The translations under genes and the position numbers were made by a program. Of a stretch of DNA of 64,000 nucleotides, positions 44,045-52,932 are shown one piece after another. Source of the DNA: UBA685 sp002299005 (GTDB lineage: Bacteria > Pseudomonadota > Alphaproteobacteria > Puniceispirillales > Puniceispirillaceae); NCBI GenBank assembly GCA_963966775.1, contig CAXAAH010000001.1, forward strand, positions 62,001 through 126,000, given 5' to 3'. The first letter of the stretch is position 1; each line of letters starts with the position of its first letter. The notes under the pieces are model-generated. The model saw only the letters and a program-made list of their open reading frames with translations. It searched no databases and was not told the origin of the DNA.

Positions 44045-45340
44045 ATGCAAACGCATTTTACAGCTGAACAGCTAGCCAACCCGCTGATTAGTGAGGCGGA
44101 TGAGATTTTGCGCAAATGTGTGCATTGTGGGTTTTGCACCGCCACATGCCCGACCTTTGTGCTGACAGGTGATGAGCGTGATAGTCCGCGCGGTCGTATC
44201 TGGATGATCCGCGATATGCTGGAAAATGACCAAGAGGCACCGCCCGAAGAAACAGGCTTTCATCTTGATAGATGCCTGACATGTCTGTCTTGCACAACGA
44301 CCTGTCCGTCTGGTGTGGATTATATGCATTTGGTCGATATTGGGCGCCATCACATCGAAGAAAAAGGCAAAAGAGACTGGTTTGATTCTGTTTTGCGCAA
44401 GGTGCTTGGCACTGTTTTGCCGCGCGCACAGCTGGCGCATAGCGCGTTGTTCTTTGCATGGCTCGCAAAACCATTGGCAGGTCTGTTCTCTGGCAGAGTG
44501 CGCGCAATGTTATCGCTGGCACCAAAGAGATTGCGCGCCCTAGACCCTGTGGGGGCAAGTGATGCGCGTTATCGGCCAAAGGAATATCCCGCCAAAAGAG
44601 TGGCGCTGTTGGCAGGATGTGCACAGCGGGCGATTAACCCAGATATCAACGCCGCCACCATTGCGCTCTTAAACCGCTTTGGTGTTGAGGTGGTGGTGAA
44701 AAAGAAGGCCTATTGTTGCGGCGCCTTATCGCATCATATCAATGATGAAAGCGGCGCTAAGGCGGCGATGCGTGCGTCCGTTGCCGCATGGGCTGAGGAA
44801 TTGCACAAAGATGGTCTTGATGCGGTGATTGTGAATACATCAGGCTGTGGCACGACGATTAAAGATTACGCTAATCTGTTAAAAGATGACCCGGATTACG
44901 CCCATCTTGGCGCGCAAATTGCCTCTATGGCCAAAGATGTGAGCGAGTTTTTATATGATGCTAATCTGCTAACGCCGCTAAAGCCGCGTGCGATGAAGAT
45001 TGCCTATCATGCGGCTTGTTCTTTGCAACATGGGCAAAAGATTACACAAGCGCCTAAGGCGTTATTGGCGAATGCAGGCTTTGAGGTTGTGACGGCCAAG
45101 GAATCGCATTTATGTTGCGGCTCTGCCGGTGTCTATAATGTGTTACAGCCTGAGATGGCAAGCCAATTACAGGCACGCAAATTGGGCCATATTAATGATT
45201 TAAAGGCTGATGTGGTGGTCGCAGGTAATTTGGGCTGTATCAATCAGTTAAGTGATAGTGATGCCCCGATTATGCATATTATTGAGCTGTTAAATTGGGC
45301 CTATGGCGGGGATGCCCCAAAAGAGCTTCCGCGCCAATAG
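44045..45340 (+). CDS. glcF: Glycolate oxidase iron-sulfur subunit GlcF
   Basis: A 431-residue subunit. Two [4Fe-4S] ferredoxin motifs lie near the N-terminus, in CVHCGFCTATCPTF and CLTCLSCTTTCPSGV. Two CCG domains follow, with AYCCGALSHH and SHLCCGSAGVYN. It carries electrons from the FAD subunits to the quinone pool. It starts 48 bases after glcE and ends the operon; the convergent fumarase gene follows 15 bases later. Confidence 0.95.
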   Translation: MQTHFTAEQLANPLISEADEILRKCVHCGFCTATCPTFVLTGDERDSPRGRIWMIRDMLENDQEAPPEETGFHLDRCLTCLSCTTTCPSGVDYMHLVDIGRHHIEEKGKRDWFDSVLRKVLGTVLPRAQLAHSALFFAWLAKPLAGLFSGRVRAMLSLAPKRLRALDPVGASDARYRPKEYPAKRVALLAGCAQRAINPDINAATIALLNRFGVEVVVKKKAYCCGALSHHINDESGAKAAMRASVAAWAEELHKDGLDAVIVNTSGCGTTIKDYANLLKDDPDYAHLGAQIASMAKDVSEFLYDANLLTPLKPRAMKIAYHAACSLQHGQKITQAPKALLANAGFEVVTAKESHLCCGSAGVYNVLQPEMASQLQARKLGHINDLKADVVVAGNLGCINQLSDSDAPIMHIIELLNWAYGGDAPKELPRQ

Positions 45341-45355
45341 GCTTATGATATGCGC

Positions 45356-46966
45356 TTAATCTAGCTTAAAGAAATCATTGCCCTTATCATCCATCACGAT
45401 GAAGGCAGGGAAGTCTTCGACCTCGATTTTCCAAACAGCTTCCATGCCTAATTCGGCATATTCAAGCACTTCGACTTTTTTGATGGCATCTAGCGCTAAT
45501 TTGGCGGCAACACCGCCGATTGAGCCGAGATAAAAGCCGCCATAAGTCTCGCACGCTTTCCTGACTGCGGCAGAGCGGTTGCCTTTTGCCAGCATCACCA
45601 TTGAGCCGCCGGCGGCTTGAAACTCATCGACGTAAGAATCCATGCGGCCCGCAGTGGTCGGGCCAAATGAGCCTGAGGCCATGCCGTCAGGTGTCTTGGC
45701 CGGACCCGCATAATAGACGGGGTGATCTTTGATATAATCTGGCAATGAGCCTGTTTCTTGCAGGCGTTCCTTTAGCTTGGCATGCGCGATATCTCTTGCA
45801 ACGATCAGCGGCCCTGAGAGACTAACGCGCGTTTTCACAGGGTGCTGTGAGAGGGTTTTCAAGATATCTGCCATCGGCTGGTTCAAGTCGATTTTTACCA
45901 CATCATCATCTGCGACCTCATCTGCGACATCTGGCAAGAAACGTGCCGGGTCTTTTTCCAATGATTCGATAAAGATACCTTCTGCGGTAATTTTGGCTTT
46001 GACTTGGCGGTCGGCCGAGCATGAGACGCCAATGCCAATCGGGCAAGAGGCACCATGGCGTGGTAGGCGGATGACGCGGACATCGTGACAGAAATATTTG
46101 CCGCCAAATTGCGCGCCAATGCCAAGCTCTCTTGTTAATTGCAAGACACGCGCTTCCCATTCTGTATCACGCCAGCCATGACCTGCCTCTGAGCCTTGTG
46201 TTGGCAAATTATCAAGCGCTTTGATAGACGCCATTTTCACGGTCTTCATCGTATATTCAGCAGATGTGCCGCCAATGACTATGGCCAAATGATAGGGCGG
46301 ACAAGCCGCTGTGCCGAGGTTGATAATAGCCTCTTTAACAAATGCCATCATGCTGTCATCATTTAAGACAGCTTTGGTCTTCTGATAAAGGAATGATTTA
46401 TTGGCAGACCCGCCGCCTTTTTGGATGAAGGTCAAATCATATTGCGCGCCTTTACCGGCATAGATATCAATCTGTGCTGGCAGGTTGTTGGCGGTGTTTT
46501 TCTCATCAAACATGGTCAGAGGCGCCAATTGTGAATAGCGCAAATTGGCTGTCTGATAGGTGTTATAGACGCCCTCTGATAGATGCTTGGCATCATCGCC
46601 GGCTGTCAGGACGCGCGCGCCTCTAGTGGCTGAGATAAGGGCGGTGCCTGTATCTTGGCACATTGGCAAGACGCCATCAGATGCTACCACTGCGTTCTTT
46701 AGCATTTCCAAAGCAACAAAGCGGTCATTCTTTGTGGCTTCTGGGTCATCTAGTATCGCGCGCAGCTGTGCAAGGTGGGCAGGGCGTAACAGATGGCTGA
46801 TATCTTTGAAAGCGCGTTCAGATAAAAGACGCAAGCCCTCTGGTGCCACCTTAATATAGGTCTCACCTTCAATTTCAATCGGTGTTACATGCGCCGAAGT
46901 GACAAGCTCATAACGTGCATCATCGGCACCAACGGGCAAAAGCGGTGTGTAGGTAAATTCAGACAT
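45356..46966 (-). CDS. fumA: Class I fumarate hydratase (iron-sulfur)
   Basis: A 536-residue fumarase of the oxygen-sensitive [4Fe-4S] type, converting fumarate and malate. Alpha-part landmarks are LPMCQDTGTALISATRG and QKGGGSANKSFLYQ, with a cluster cysteine in the first. Beta-part landmarks are DHPVYYAGPAKTPDG and ASGSFGPTTAGRMDSYVD. Both parts are fused as in E. coli FumA/FumB. It lies downstream of sspB on the same strand, with about 40 bases between. Confidence 0.93.
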   Translation of the reverse strand: MSEFTYTPLLPVGADDARYELVTSAHVTPIEIEGETYIKVAPEGLRLLSERAFKDISHLLRPAHLAQLRAILDDPEATKNDRFVALEMLKNAVVASDGVLPMCQDTGTALISATRGARVLTAGDDAKHLSEGVYNTYQTANLRYSQLAPLTMFDEKNTANNLPAQIDIYAGKGAQYDLTFIQKGGGSANKSFLYQKTKAVLNDDSMMAFVKEAIINLGTAACPPYHLAIVIGGTSAEYTMKTVKMASIKALDNLPTQGSEAGHGWRDTEWEARVLQLTRELGIGAQFGGKYFCHDVRVIRLPRHGASCPIGIGVSCSADRQVKAKITAEGIFIESLEKDPARFLPDVADEVADDDVVKIDLNQPMADILKTLSQHPVKTRVSLSGPLIVARDIAHAKLKERLQETGSLPDYIKDHPVYYAGPAKTPDGMASGSFGPTTAGRMDSYVDEFQAAGGSMVMLAKGNRSAAVRKACETYGGFYLGSIGGVAAKLALDAIKKVEVLEYAELGMEAVWKIEVEDFPAFIVMDDKGNDFFKLD

Positions 46967-47005
46967 AGGGTTAATCCTGTGTGATATCAGCGTTAAGAGG
47001 GCTGG

Positions 47006-47506
47006 CTACTCTTCGGTGGTGCGGTTGCGGAAGCTATCTAATGAGACGATTTCGGCAGTCTCATTAGGGTCACGCTCTGGCTCATCACTATGTTCAAGCG
47101 CTTGGATGGCGCCGGCTATTTCGCTATCACTATCGTCAAGGGCGCCAAATTGCAGGCCAAAGCCAACAGATGGGTCTGAGAATTGTGTGACAGAGGCAAA
47201 AGGCACGATAAGCGTCTCTGGCTTGCCTGAGAATGACAATGTGACTTGGAAGAAGGTATCTTCGACTTTCAGGTCCCAGAATTGATGCTGGATAACGATG
47301 GTTAATTCATTCTCACCATCTTTGATAAGGCTTTGATTGACCTCAACGCCGGCAAAATCTGTGCGGAAAGTGATAAAGAAGTGAGATTCGCCCGGAAGCC
47401 CAACATGTTCTGCAATCGTCAACGCCCCGCGCAGGACATTACGCATTGAATCATCAACTAGTAACTCATAATTGATGCCAGAAATATGTTCACTCTCGTC
47501 AGACAT
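47006..47506 (-). CDS. sspB: SspB-type ClpXP adaptor protein (alphaproteobacterial)
   Basis: A 166-residue protein of the alphaproteobacterial SspB family. It opens MSDESEHISGINYELLVDDSMRNVL and contains LPGESHFFITFRTDFAGVE and FASVTQFSDPSVGFGLQF. An acidic, flexible tail follows, which in other SspB proteins ends with a ClpX-binding segment. SspB tethers ssrA-tagged proteins to ClpXP. ATG 47506 with GGGGGCAAG upstream is chosen; the longer frame to 47608 runs into the tmRNA gene. It lies directly downstream of ssrA on the same strand, which fits its role. Confidence 0.9.
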   Translation of the reverse strand: MSDESEHISGINYELLVDDSMRNVLRGALTIAEHVGLPGESHFFITFRTDFAGVEVNQSLIKDGENELTIVIQHQFWDLKVEDTFFQVTLSFSGKPETLIVPFASVTQFSDPSVGFGLQFGALDDSDSEIAGAIQALEHSDEPERDPNETAEIVSLDSFRNRTTEE

Positions 47507-47519
47507 CTTGCCCCCACTT

Positions 47520-47548
47520 GCAAAAGTGCGCTCGCGATTGCGCGCGCA
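47520..47548 (-). terminator. Putative terminator of ssrA
   Basis: On the reverse strand, TGCGC pairs with GCGCA around an inner three-pair stem and an AATC loop (47548 down to 47527), followed by CTTTT. It sits between the tmRNA 3' end and the sspB ribosome site, so it may attenuate rather than fully block transcription into sspB. Confidence 0.5.
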
Positions 47549-47555
47549 TGAAAAA

Positions 47556-47905
47556 GTGAGACGCTTCTGTTGCCAGGTGCCTCCCGAACCCCGCCTATCA
47601 GAGCTCAAGCCGATAGGACTTTAAAATGGTCTTTGTTACCGACTAGGCAGCAACAGCAACCGGAGCAGTGTTGTCATTTGCAACTACTACATGGCCCGAT
47701 AACGGCGGGTACCATACCGAACGAAGACACAGCCTTTATTACATGCGTCGATCCTATTTCGCCCCCATAATCACCGAAAACCCTCATAAGTATGAAAAAA
47801 TATGAGAAATGGTGGAGGCGCCGGGTACCGCCCCCGGGTCCGCTCTGCTTATTTCACTGCATGTTTATCGTTATAGTCGGCAAGCCGACAGCTATAACAT
47901 AAGCC
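47556..47905 (-). ncRNA. ssrA: tmRNA, circularly permuted two-piece form
   Basis: Read on the reverse strand, the acceptor piece comes first and ends CGCCTCCACCA at 47810, with a T-arm CCCGG stem before it. A 43-base spacer follows, then the coding piece begins GGGGGC at 47766. GGGGGC pairs with GCCTCC of the acceptor, restoring the tRNA-like stem. GCATGT in the coding piece can pair with ACATGC in the acceptor piece (P2 helix). The tag frame lies at 47681-47643. After it come a CCTATC/GATAGG hairpin and the GGCACCTGGCAACAGAAGC end typical of alphaproteobacterial tmRNA. The tmRNA rescues stalled ribosomes. Outer boundaries are approximate. Confidence 0.92.
47643..47681 (-). other. tmRNA proteolysis-tag reading frame
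   Basis: Thirteen codons from the GCA resume codon encode ANDNTAPVAVAA then TAG. The AANDN start (counting the Ala carried by the tmRNA) and the VAVAA end match alphaproteobacterial tags; the middle TAP is short and proline-containing. The start is the part recognised by SspB and the end by ClpX in studied systems. Confidence 0.93.
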
Positions 47906-48059
47906 TTGTTGCGCATTTATTAAAGCCCTAATCGAAGAGCTGTAATGATTGACGCATATTAGGTGTCGAGATCACCCCTATTTTTGGTGGTTTTTTGGCT
48001 CTAGCTGTGGTCAATTGTAAATCTAGCTTGTGGTTCTGATAAGGGAGTGGATAGCACCG

Positions 48060-48854
48060 ATGCGCGCATATCTCGATTTGTTGAGTAAGGTCATGGAAGA
48101 AGGCACAGATAGGTCTGATAGAACAGGCACTGGCACAAGAGCGATTTTTGGCCATCAGATGCGCTTTGACCTTTCAAAAGGCTTCCCTTTGCTGACCACC
48201 AAAAAGCTTCATCTGCGCTCGATTATCCATGAATTATTATGGTTTATCTCGGGTGATACCAATATCAAATATCTGCAAGATAATGGTGTGACGATTTGGG
48301 ATGAATGGGCAGATGAGACAGGCGATCTTGGCCCTGTTTATGGCAAGCAATGGCGCCGCTGGCAGGGGGTTGATGGCACAGAGATTGACCAGCTAAGCGA
48401 CCTGATTGAGATGATTAAAACAAATCCAGATTCGCGCCGCCTGATGCTATCTGCGTGGAACCCGGCTGATGTGCCTGATATGGCCTTGCCGCCTTGCCAT
48501 TGTTTGTTCCAATTTCATGTCGCAAATGGCCGCCTATCATGCCAGCTTTATCAACGCTCGGCTGATATATTTTTGGGCGTGCCCTTCAATATCGCCTCTT
48601 ACGCGCTTTTGACGCATATGATAGCGCATGTCTGTGATTTGGAAGTGGGTGACTTTGTCCATTCCTTGGGCGATGCGCATATTTATCATAATCATTTTGA
48701 TCAGGTGAAAACCCAGCTTGAAAGACAGCCCGGCTCGTTGCCGCAATTGGTGATGCATAATCCACCAAAACAGATTGAAGATTTCACCTATGACTGCTTT
48801 GAGATTACCAATTATGAAGCGGCCCCCACAATCAAAGCGCCAATAGCGGTTTAG
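48060..48854 (+). CDS. thyA: Thymidylate synthase
   Basis: A 264-residue ThyA making dTMP from dUMP with methylene-tetrahydrofolate. Landmarks are DRTGTGTRAIFGHQMRF, HELLWFISGDTNIKYL, the catalytic Cys in LPPCHCLFQFHV, then LYQRSADIFLGVPFNIASYA and LGDAHIYHNHFDQV. ATG 48060 gives the standard N-terminus MRAYLDLL. It is followed nine bases later by folA, which regenerates its folate product. Confidence 0.97.
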   Translation: MRAYLDLLSKVMEEGTDRSDRTGTGTRAIFGHQMRFDLSKGFPLLTTKKLHLRSIIHELLWFISGDTNIKYLQDNGVTIWDEWADETGDLGPVYGKQWRRWQGVDGTEIDQLSDLIEMIKTNPDSRRLMLSAWNPADVPDMALPPCHCLFQFHVANGRLSCQLYQRSADIFLGVPFNIASYALLTHMIAHVCDLEVGDFVHSLGDAHIYHNHFDQVKTQLERQPGSLPQLVMHNPPKQIEDFTYDCFEITNYEAAPTIKAPIAV

Positions 48855-48863
48855 GAGGGTTTG

Positions 48864-49382
48864 ATGAATACAAAATTGGTCGCAGTGGTCGCGATGGCCT
48901 CAAACCGTGTGATTGGTGATGGTGATGATTTGCTCTGGCATTTGCCAGGCGATCTGAAGCGTGTGAAACAGCTCACCATGGGCTGTCCGCTAATTATGGG
49001 TCGCAAGACGTGGGATTCGATTGGCAGGCCTTTGCCGGGCCGTGCTAGCATTGTTTTGACCAGAGATAAAAACTGGCAAGCAGAGGGCGCGATTGTCGTT
49101 CATTCACTAGACGAAGCGCTTCATAAAGGCGCCGCGTGGCTAGCAGAGCAGGGCACAGGTGAGACGCGTCAAATCTTGTTTGGCGGTGGCCAGATTTACA
49201 AGATGGGCCTTGCGCTGTGCGACGCAATAGAGATGACAGAGGTCGATTTGGCACCAATAGGCCCCGCGATGTTCCCTGAGATTGACGCCGGCCATTGGCA
49301 TGAAACAGAGCGCACACAGGTGCCCGCAGACGGCGATGTGCCTGCCCACCGGTTCTTGCGTTATGAAAAAGCGGCCAACTAG
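48864..49382 (+). CDS. folA: Dihydrofolate reductase
   Basis: A 172-residue DHFR. It shows VAVVAMASNRVIGDGDDLLW with the catalytic acidic Asp in GDDLLWHLPGD, MGRKTWDSIGRPLPGR for NADPH, and LFGGGQIYKMGL near the end. GGAGG precedes ATG 48864. It regenerates tetrahydrofolate used by the adjacent thyA and is in the same operon. Confidence 0.95.
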   Translation: MNTKLVAVVAMASNRVIGDGDDLLWHLPGDLKRVKQLTMGCPLIMGRKTWDSIGRPLPGRASIVLTRDKNWQAEGAIVVHSLDEALHKGAAWLAEQGTGETRQILFGGGQIYKMGLALCDAIEMTEVDLAPIGPAMFPEIDAGHWHETERTQVPADGDVPAHRFLRYEKAAN

Positions 49383-49385
49383 CCC

Positions 49386-50510
49386 CTATTCGATAATGAT
49401 TTCAGGCGTTGATGTTTGCGTTGCTTCAAGCGAGGCTAGCAAATTATCGGCAATCGCCAAATAGCGTTGTGCTTGCTCGCTTTCCGGCTGGCTTGCGACA
49501 ATCGGCGTGCCTTCATCAGAGGTCGCTCTGATAGCCATCTGCAAGGGCACTTCGCCCAAGAACGGCATGCCAAGTGTTTCAGCTTCTTTTTTAGCGCCGC
49601 CATGACCGAAGATATCTGACCGCTCACCACAAGAGGGGCAGATAAAGTGGCTCATATTCTCAATTAGGCCAAGCACAGGCACATTCACTTTCAAGAACAT
49701 GTTCAGGCCTTTGCGCGCATCAATTAGGGCCAAATCCTGCGGTGTTGAGACAATCACAGCACCTGCCAATTGGGCGCGCTGAGAGAGGGTCAATTGGGCA
49801 TCGCCTGTGCCTGGCGGCATGTCGATGATCAAGACATCAAGACCTTCCCACGCAACATCTTTGAGCATTTGTTCCAACGCACTCATCACCATAGGGCCAC
49901 GCCAGATGGTCGGCGCATCTTCGGCCACAAGATAGCCGATAGACATGGTTTGCAAGCCCCATGCTTCGATTGGCAATAATTTTTTATCACTTGTTTGCGG
50001 TTTGCGGTTCACCCCAATAAGACGCGGCAAAGACGGGCCGTAAATATCAGCATCTAAGATACCAACGCGCTTGCCTTTTGCTTGCAGGGCAAGGGCTAGG
50101 TTGATTGAGGTGGTCGATTTGCCCACCCCGCCCTTGCCAGACGCAACAGCGATAACATGTGTCGCAGGCTTATGAGGGCCATCTTGCCTTTGCGCCTGCC
50201 CCTGATTGTGATCATGATTGTGATCATGGTTATGATTATGGCTCTGGCCAGATGACGGCGCACGATGCGCGGTTAGCATAGCGGTAGCAGAGAACACCCC
50301 GTCTAATGCCAAAATAGCGTCTTCAGCACGCTTTTGTATGTCTTTTGCCTTTGGGCCATCTTCGGCGGCAATTTCAATCGCAAAGCCGACATTCCCGTCT
50401 TTTATGACAATCCCAGATATCGCCTCTGGTTTAAAAAGCGCTTCGCCAGCATCATTTTTGACCGATTCAAGGGCGTTTTGAATTTTTTCTTCGTTTAATT
50501 TGGCTGACAT
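49386..50510 (-). CDS. mrp: Mrp/ApbC-type iron-sulfur cluster carrier ATPase
   Basis: A 374-residue P-loop ATPase that binds and transfers Fe-S clusters. An N-terminal MIP18-like (DUF59) domain covers about 1-90. The deviant Walker A is GKGGVGKSTTSINLAL, switch motifs follow in LDADIYGPSLPRL, and the cluster-binding CxxC is ICPSCGERSD. Between the two domains lies a His/Asn/Asp-rich linker (HNHNHDHNHDHN) not usual in the family. The gene converges on folA. Confidence 0.93.
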   Translation of the reverse strand: MSAKLNEEKIQNALESVKNDAGEALFKPEAISGIVIKDGNVGFAIEIAAEDGPKAKDIQKRAEDAILALDGVFSATAMLTAHRAPSSGQSHNHNHDHNHDHNQGQAQRQDGPHKPATHVIAVASGKGGVGKSTTSINLALALQAKGKRVGILDADIYGPSLPRLIGVNRKPQTSDKKLLPIEAWGLQTMSIGYLVAEDAPTIWRGPMVMSALEQMLKDVAWEGLDVLIIDMPPGTGDAQLTLSQRAQLAGAVIVSTPQDLALIDARKGLNMFLKVNVPVLGLIENMSHFICPSCGERSDIFGHGGAKKEAETLGMPFLGEVPLQMAIRATSDEGTPIVASQPESEQAQRYLAIADNLLASLEATQTSTPEIIIE

Positions 50511-50735
50511 TCTTGAATTTCCGATGCTGAGAGCAAATATCTAAAGTGTGTAGGTTAGCATAGAGATAAGGTGCCTGTCTTTCAATGACAAGAGGGCATG
50601 CTTTTTCCTATGCGCGGCTTGCATAGACTTGCTATAGTGGCGTCAGTGAAAATGAGGTCGCAAAACCAAGTTTTATCAACTCGTAATTATGTGAATATAT
50701 ATTCAACCTTTAGCCAAATGATTGAGGAGAGGCGT

Positions 50736-51863
50736 ATGCCCTGGAATAATCAAGGTGGTGGGAATAACCAAGGACCATGGGGCGGCGGCCCATCTGGCCC
50801 GGGAAATCAAAATCCCTGGGGTGGCAATGGTCAGGGGCCAAAGGCGCCTCGTCCACCTGAATTAGATAAATTAATGTCTGATATGCGTAATCGCTATGGA
50901 CGCTTCCTGCCGGGTGGTGGTTCAGGCGGTCGTTCTGGTGGCGCAATAATTCTGATCCTTCTGCTTGTATTGGCAGTTTGGGCGGCCACTGGTTTTTACC
51001 GTGTAAACCCACAACAGCAAGGCGTTGTTCTGCGCTTTGGCGAATGGGTACGCACAACCTCTCCTGGTTTGCATTATCATCTGCCATCACCGATTGAATC
51101 AGTGATGACACCAGAGGTCACCAGAGATAACCGTCTTGAGATTGGTTTCCGTGATTTGGCAGGTCGTTCAGCCTCGCGCCGTGATATCGCTGATGAAAGT
51201 CAGATGATCACAGGCGATGAGAATATTGTTGATATCGATTTCGTCGTCTTTTGGCGTATTGCCGATGCCGGCGCTTATCTTTTCAATTTGGCAGACCCTG
51301 ATGAGACCATCAAAGTGGCCGCTGAGGCAGTGATGCGTGAGATTATCGGCCAGACAGCGATTCAGACTGTTTTAACCGAAGGTCGTCAAAATGTGCAGGT
51401 GTCTGTACGCCAGAAATTGCAAGAATTGCTTGATGAATATAAAACAGGCGTAAATGTAAGAGAAGTACAGCTATTGGCTGTTGACCCACCATCAGATGTT
51501 ATTGATGCCTTTAATGATGTGCAACGTGCGCGCCAAGATAGAGACAGGCTAAAGAACGAAGCTGAGGCTTTCCGTAACGACATTGTGCCTCGCGCACGTG
51601 GTGAGGCGGCAAGACTTGTGGCTGAGGCAGAAGCCTATTCAAAAGAAGTTGTCTCAAGAGCGCAAGGTGATGCCTCTCGTTTTGATCAGGTCTATGCGGC
51701 CTACAAGATTAACCCAGAGGTCACAAAAGAGCGCATCTACATTGAGACCATCGAGGGTGTCTATTCAAACATTGAAAAGATTATCATTGATGATGAAAAT
51801 GGCGGTGTGGTGCCTTACTTGCCACTACAAGAATTAACGCGTGGTAAAGGGGGGGACAAATAA
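50736..51863 (+). CDS. hflK: FtsH protease activity modulator HflK
   Basis: A 375-residue inner-membrane protein with a large periplasmic SPFH/band-7 domain. The N-terminus is Gly/Asn/Pro-rich (NNQGGGNNQGPWGGG repeats), followed by one transmembrane helix (AIILILLLVLAVWAATGFY), then the SPFH start RVNPQQQGVVLRFGEWV and a coiled region (ARQDRDRLKNEAEAFRND). GAGGAGAGG precedes ATG 50736; the upstream in-frame extension is spurious. With HflC it encloses and restrains FtsH. Confidence 0.94.
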   Translation: MPWNNQGGGNNQGPWGGGPSGPGNQNPWGGNGQGPKAPRPPELDKLMSDMRNRYGRFLPGGGSGGRSGGAIILILLLVLAVWAATGFYRVNPQQQGVVLRFGEWVRTTSPGLHYHLPSPIESVMTPEVTRDNRLEIGFRDLAGRSASRRDIADESQMITGDENIVDIDFVVFWRIADAGAYLFNLADPDETIKVAAEAVMREIIGQTAIQTVLTEGRQNVQVSVRQKLQELLDEYKTGVNVREVQLLAVDPPSDVIDAFNDVQRARQDRDRLKNEAEAFRNDIVPRARGEAARLVAEAEAYSKEVVSRAQGDASRFDQVYAAYKINPEVTKERIYIETIEGVYSNIEKIIIDDENGGVVPYLPLQELTRGKGGDK

Positions 51864-51864
51864 G

Positions 51865-52737
51865 ATGAAAATTGCACGTAATTTCTCACTTTTCATCGGG
51901 GCATTGATCCTATTCGGCCTCATGTCTGCAATCTTTACGGTTAACCAAACACAGCAAGCATTGGTTTTGCAATTTGGTGAGCCAAAGCGCACAATCCAAG
52001 AGCCGGGCCTTGCCTTTAAGCTGCCGTTTATTCAAGACGTTCTTTATTATGAAAAGCGCGTCTTGAGCCTTATTCCGCAAGATGCAGAAGAGGTTATCTT
52101 GGCTGACCAAAAGCGTGTCGTGATTGACGCCTATGCGCGTTACCGTATCATGGACCCGCTTCTATTCTTCCAAACAGTTCGCAATGAACAAGGGGCCACG
52201 GCACGTCTTGAATCAATCATTGATTCATCTGTGCGTCGTGTCCTTGGTGGCGAGACTTTGGGCTCAATCCTAACGGGTGAGCGTGAAGATATTAACAGCT
52301 CAATCCGTGATGAGGTTGAAAGCTCTGTGACGTCTCTTGGTATCGAGATCATCGATGTGCGTTTGCGCCGCGCTGATTATCCTGAGACCACATCACAGAA
52401 TATTTTTAACAGAATGAAGTCAGAACGTGTCAGAGAAGCCAAAGAATTCCGCGCCACAGGTGAGGAAGAGGCCCAAAAGATTCGCGCTGATGCAGAAAAG
52501 ACCAGAACAGTTATCCTAGCCGAAGCCGCAAAGACAGCACAGGAGCTCCGTGGTAGTGGTGATAGCCTTGCCATCACAATCTATGCTGACAGCTTTGGCC
52601 GCGATAAAGAGTTCTTCTCTTTCTATCGTTCGATGGAAGCTTATTCAAAGTCACTAGCAGACTCACCAACTTCAATGGTCTTATCGCCAAATAGCAGCTT
52701 CTTCCGCTATTTCAAAGACCAAGATGGTGGCCAATAA
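51865..52737 (+). CDS. hflC: FtsH protease activity modulator HflC
   Basis: A 290-residue partner of HflK. It has one N-terminal helix (FSLFIGALILFGLMSAIF), then TVNQTQQALVLQFGEPKR, the SPFH core with YARYRIMDPLLFFQTVRNE, a helical EEAQKIRADAEKTRTV segment, and FFSFYRSMEAYSKSL. It starts one base after the hflK stop and shares its operon. A terminator follows. Confidence 0.95.
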   Translation: MKIARNFSLFIGALILFGLMSAIFTVNQTQQALVLQFGEPKRTIQEPGLAFKLPFIQDVLYYEKRVLSLIPQDAEEVILADQKRVVIDAYARYRIMDPLLFFQTVRNEQGATARLESIIDSSVRRVLGGETLGSILTGEREDINSSIRDEVESSVTSLGIEIIDVRLRRADYPETTSQNIFNRMKSERVREAKEFRATGEEEAQKIRADAEKTRTVILAEAAKTAQELRGSGDSLAITIYADSFGRDKEFFSFYRSMEAYSKSLADSPTSMVLSPNSSFFRYFKDQDGGQ

Positions 52738-52774
52738 GTAACAGCGCCTATCGCTTATAGGCGTCGTTTAAATC

Positions 52775-52812
52775 AAAAGGGCAGGGTCTTGCCTAGATCC
52801 TGCCCTTTTTTT
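52775..52812 (+). terminator. Rho-independent terminator after hflC
   Basis: GGGCAGG (52779-52785) pairs with CCTGCCC (52799-52805), with flanking A and T runs that extend the stem. A smaller hairpin, GCCTAT-CGCTT-ATAGGC, lies at 52746-52762. Confidence 0.85.
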
Positions 52813-52932
52813 GCCCTGAAAAACACAAAAGGGGCGTTCATGGTTGAAAAATCAAAGAAAAGACGTATCTCACCTAATGGCTAGTGGGGGATATTTTTTT
52901 ACGAAGGACAATTTGCTTTAAGGAGTTTTACG

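Noticed and set aside
47507..47608. N-terminal extension of SspB to 47608
   Set aside because: It would overlap the tmRNA coding piece and lacks similarity; ATG 47506 has a good ribosome site.
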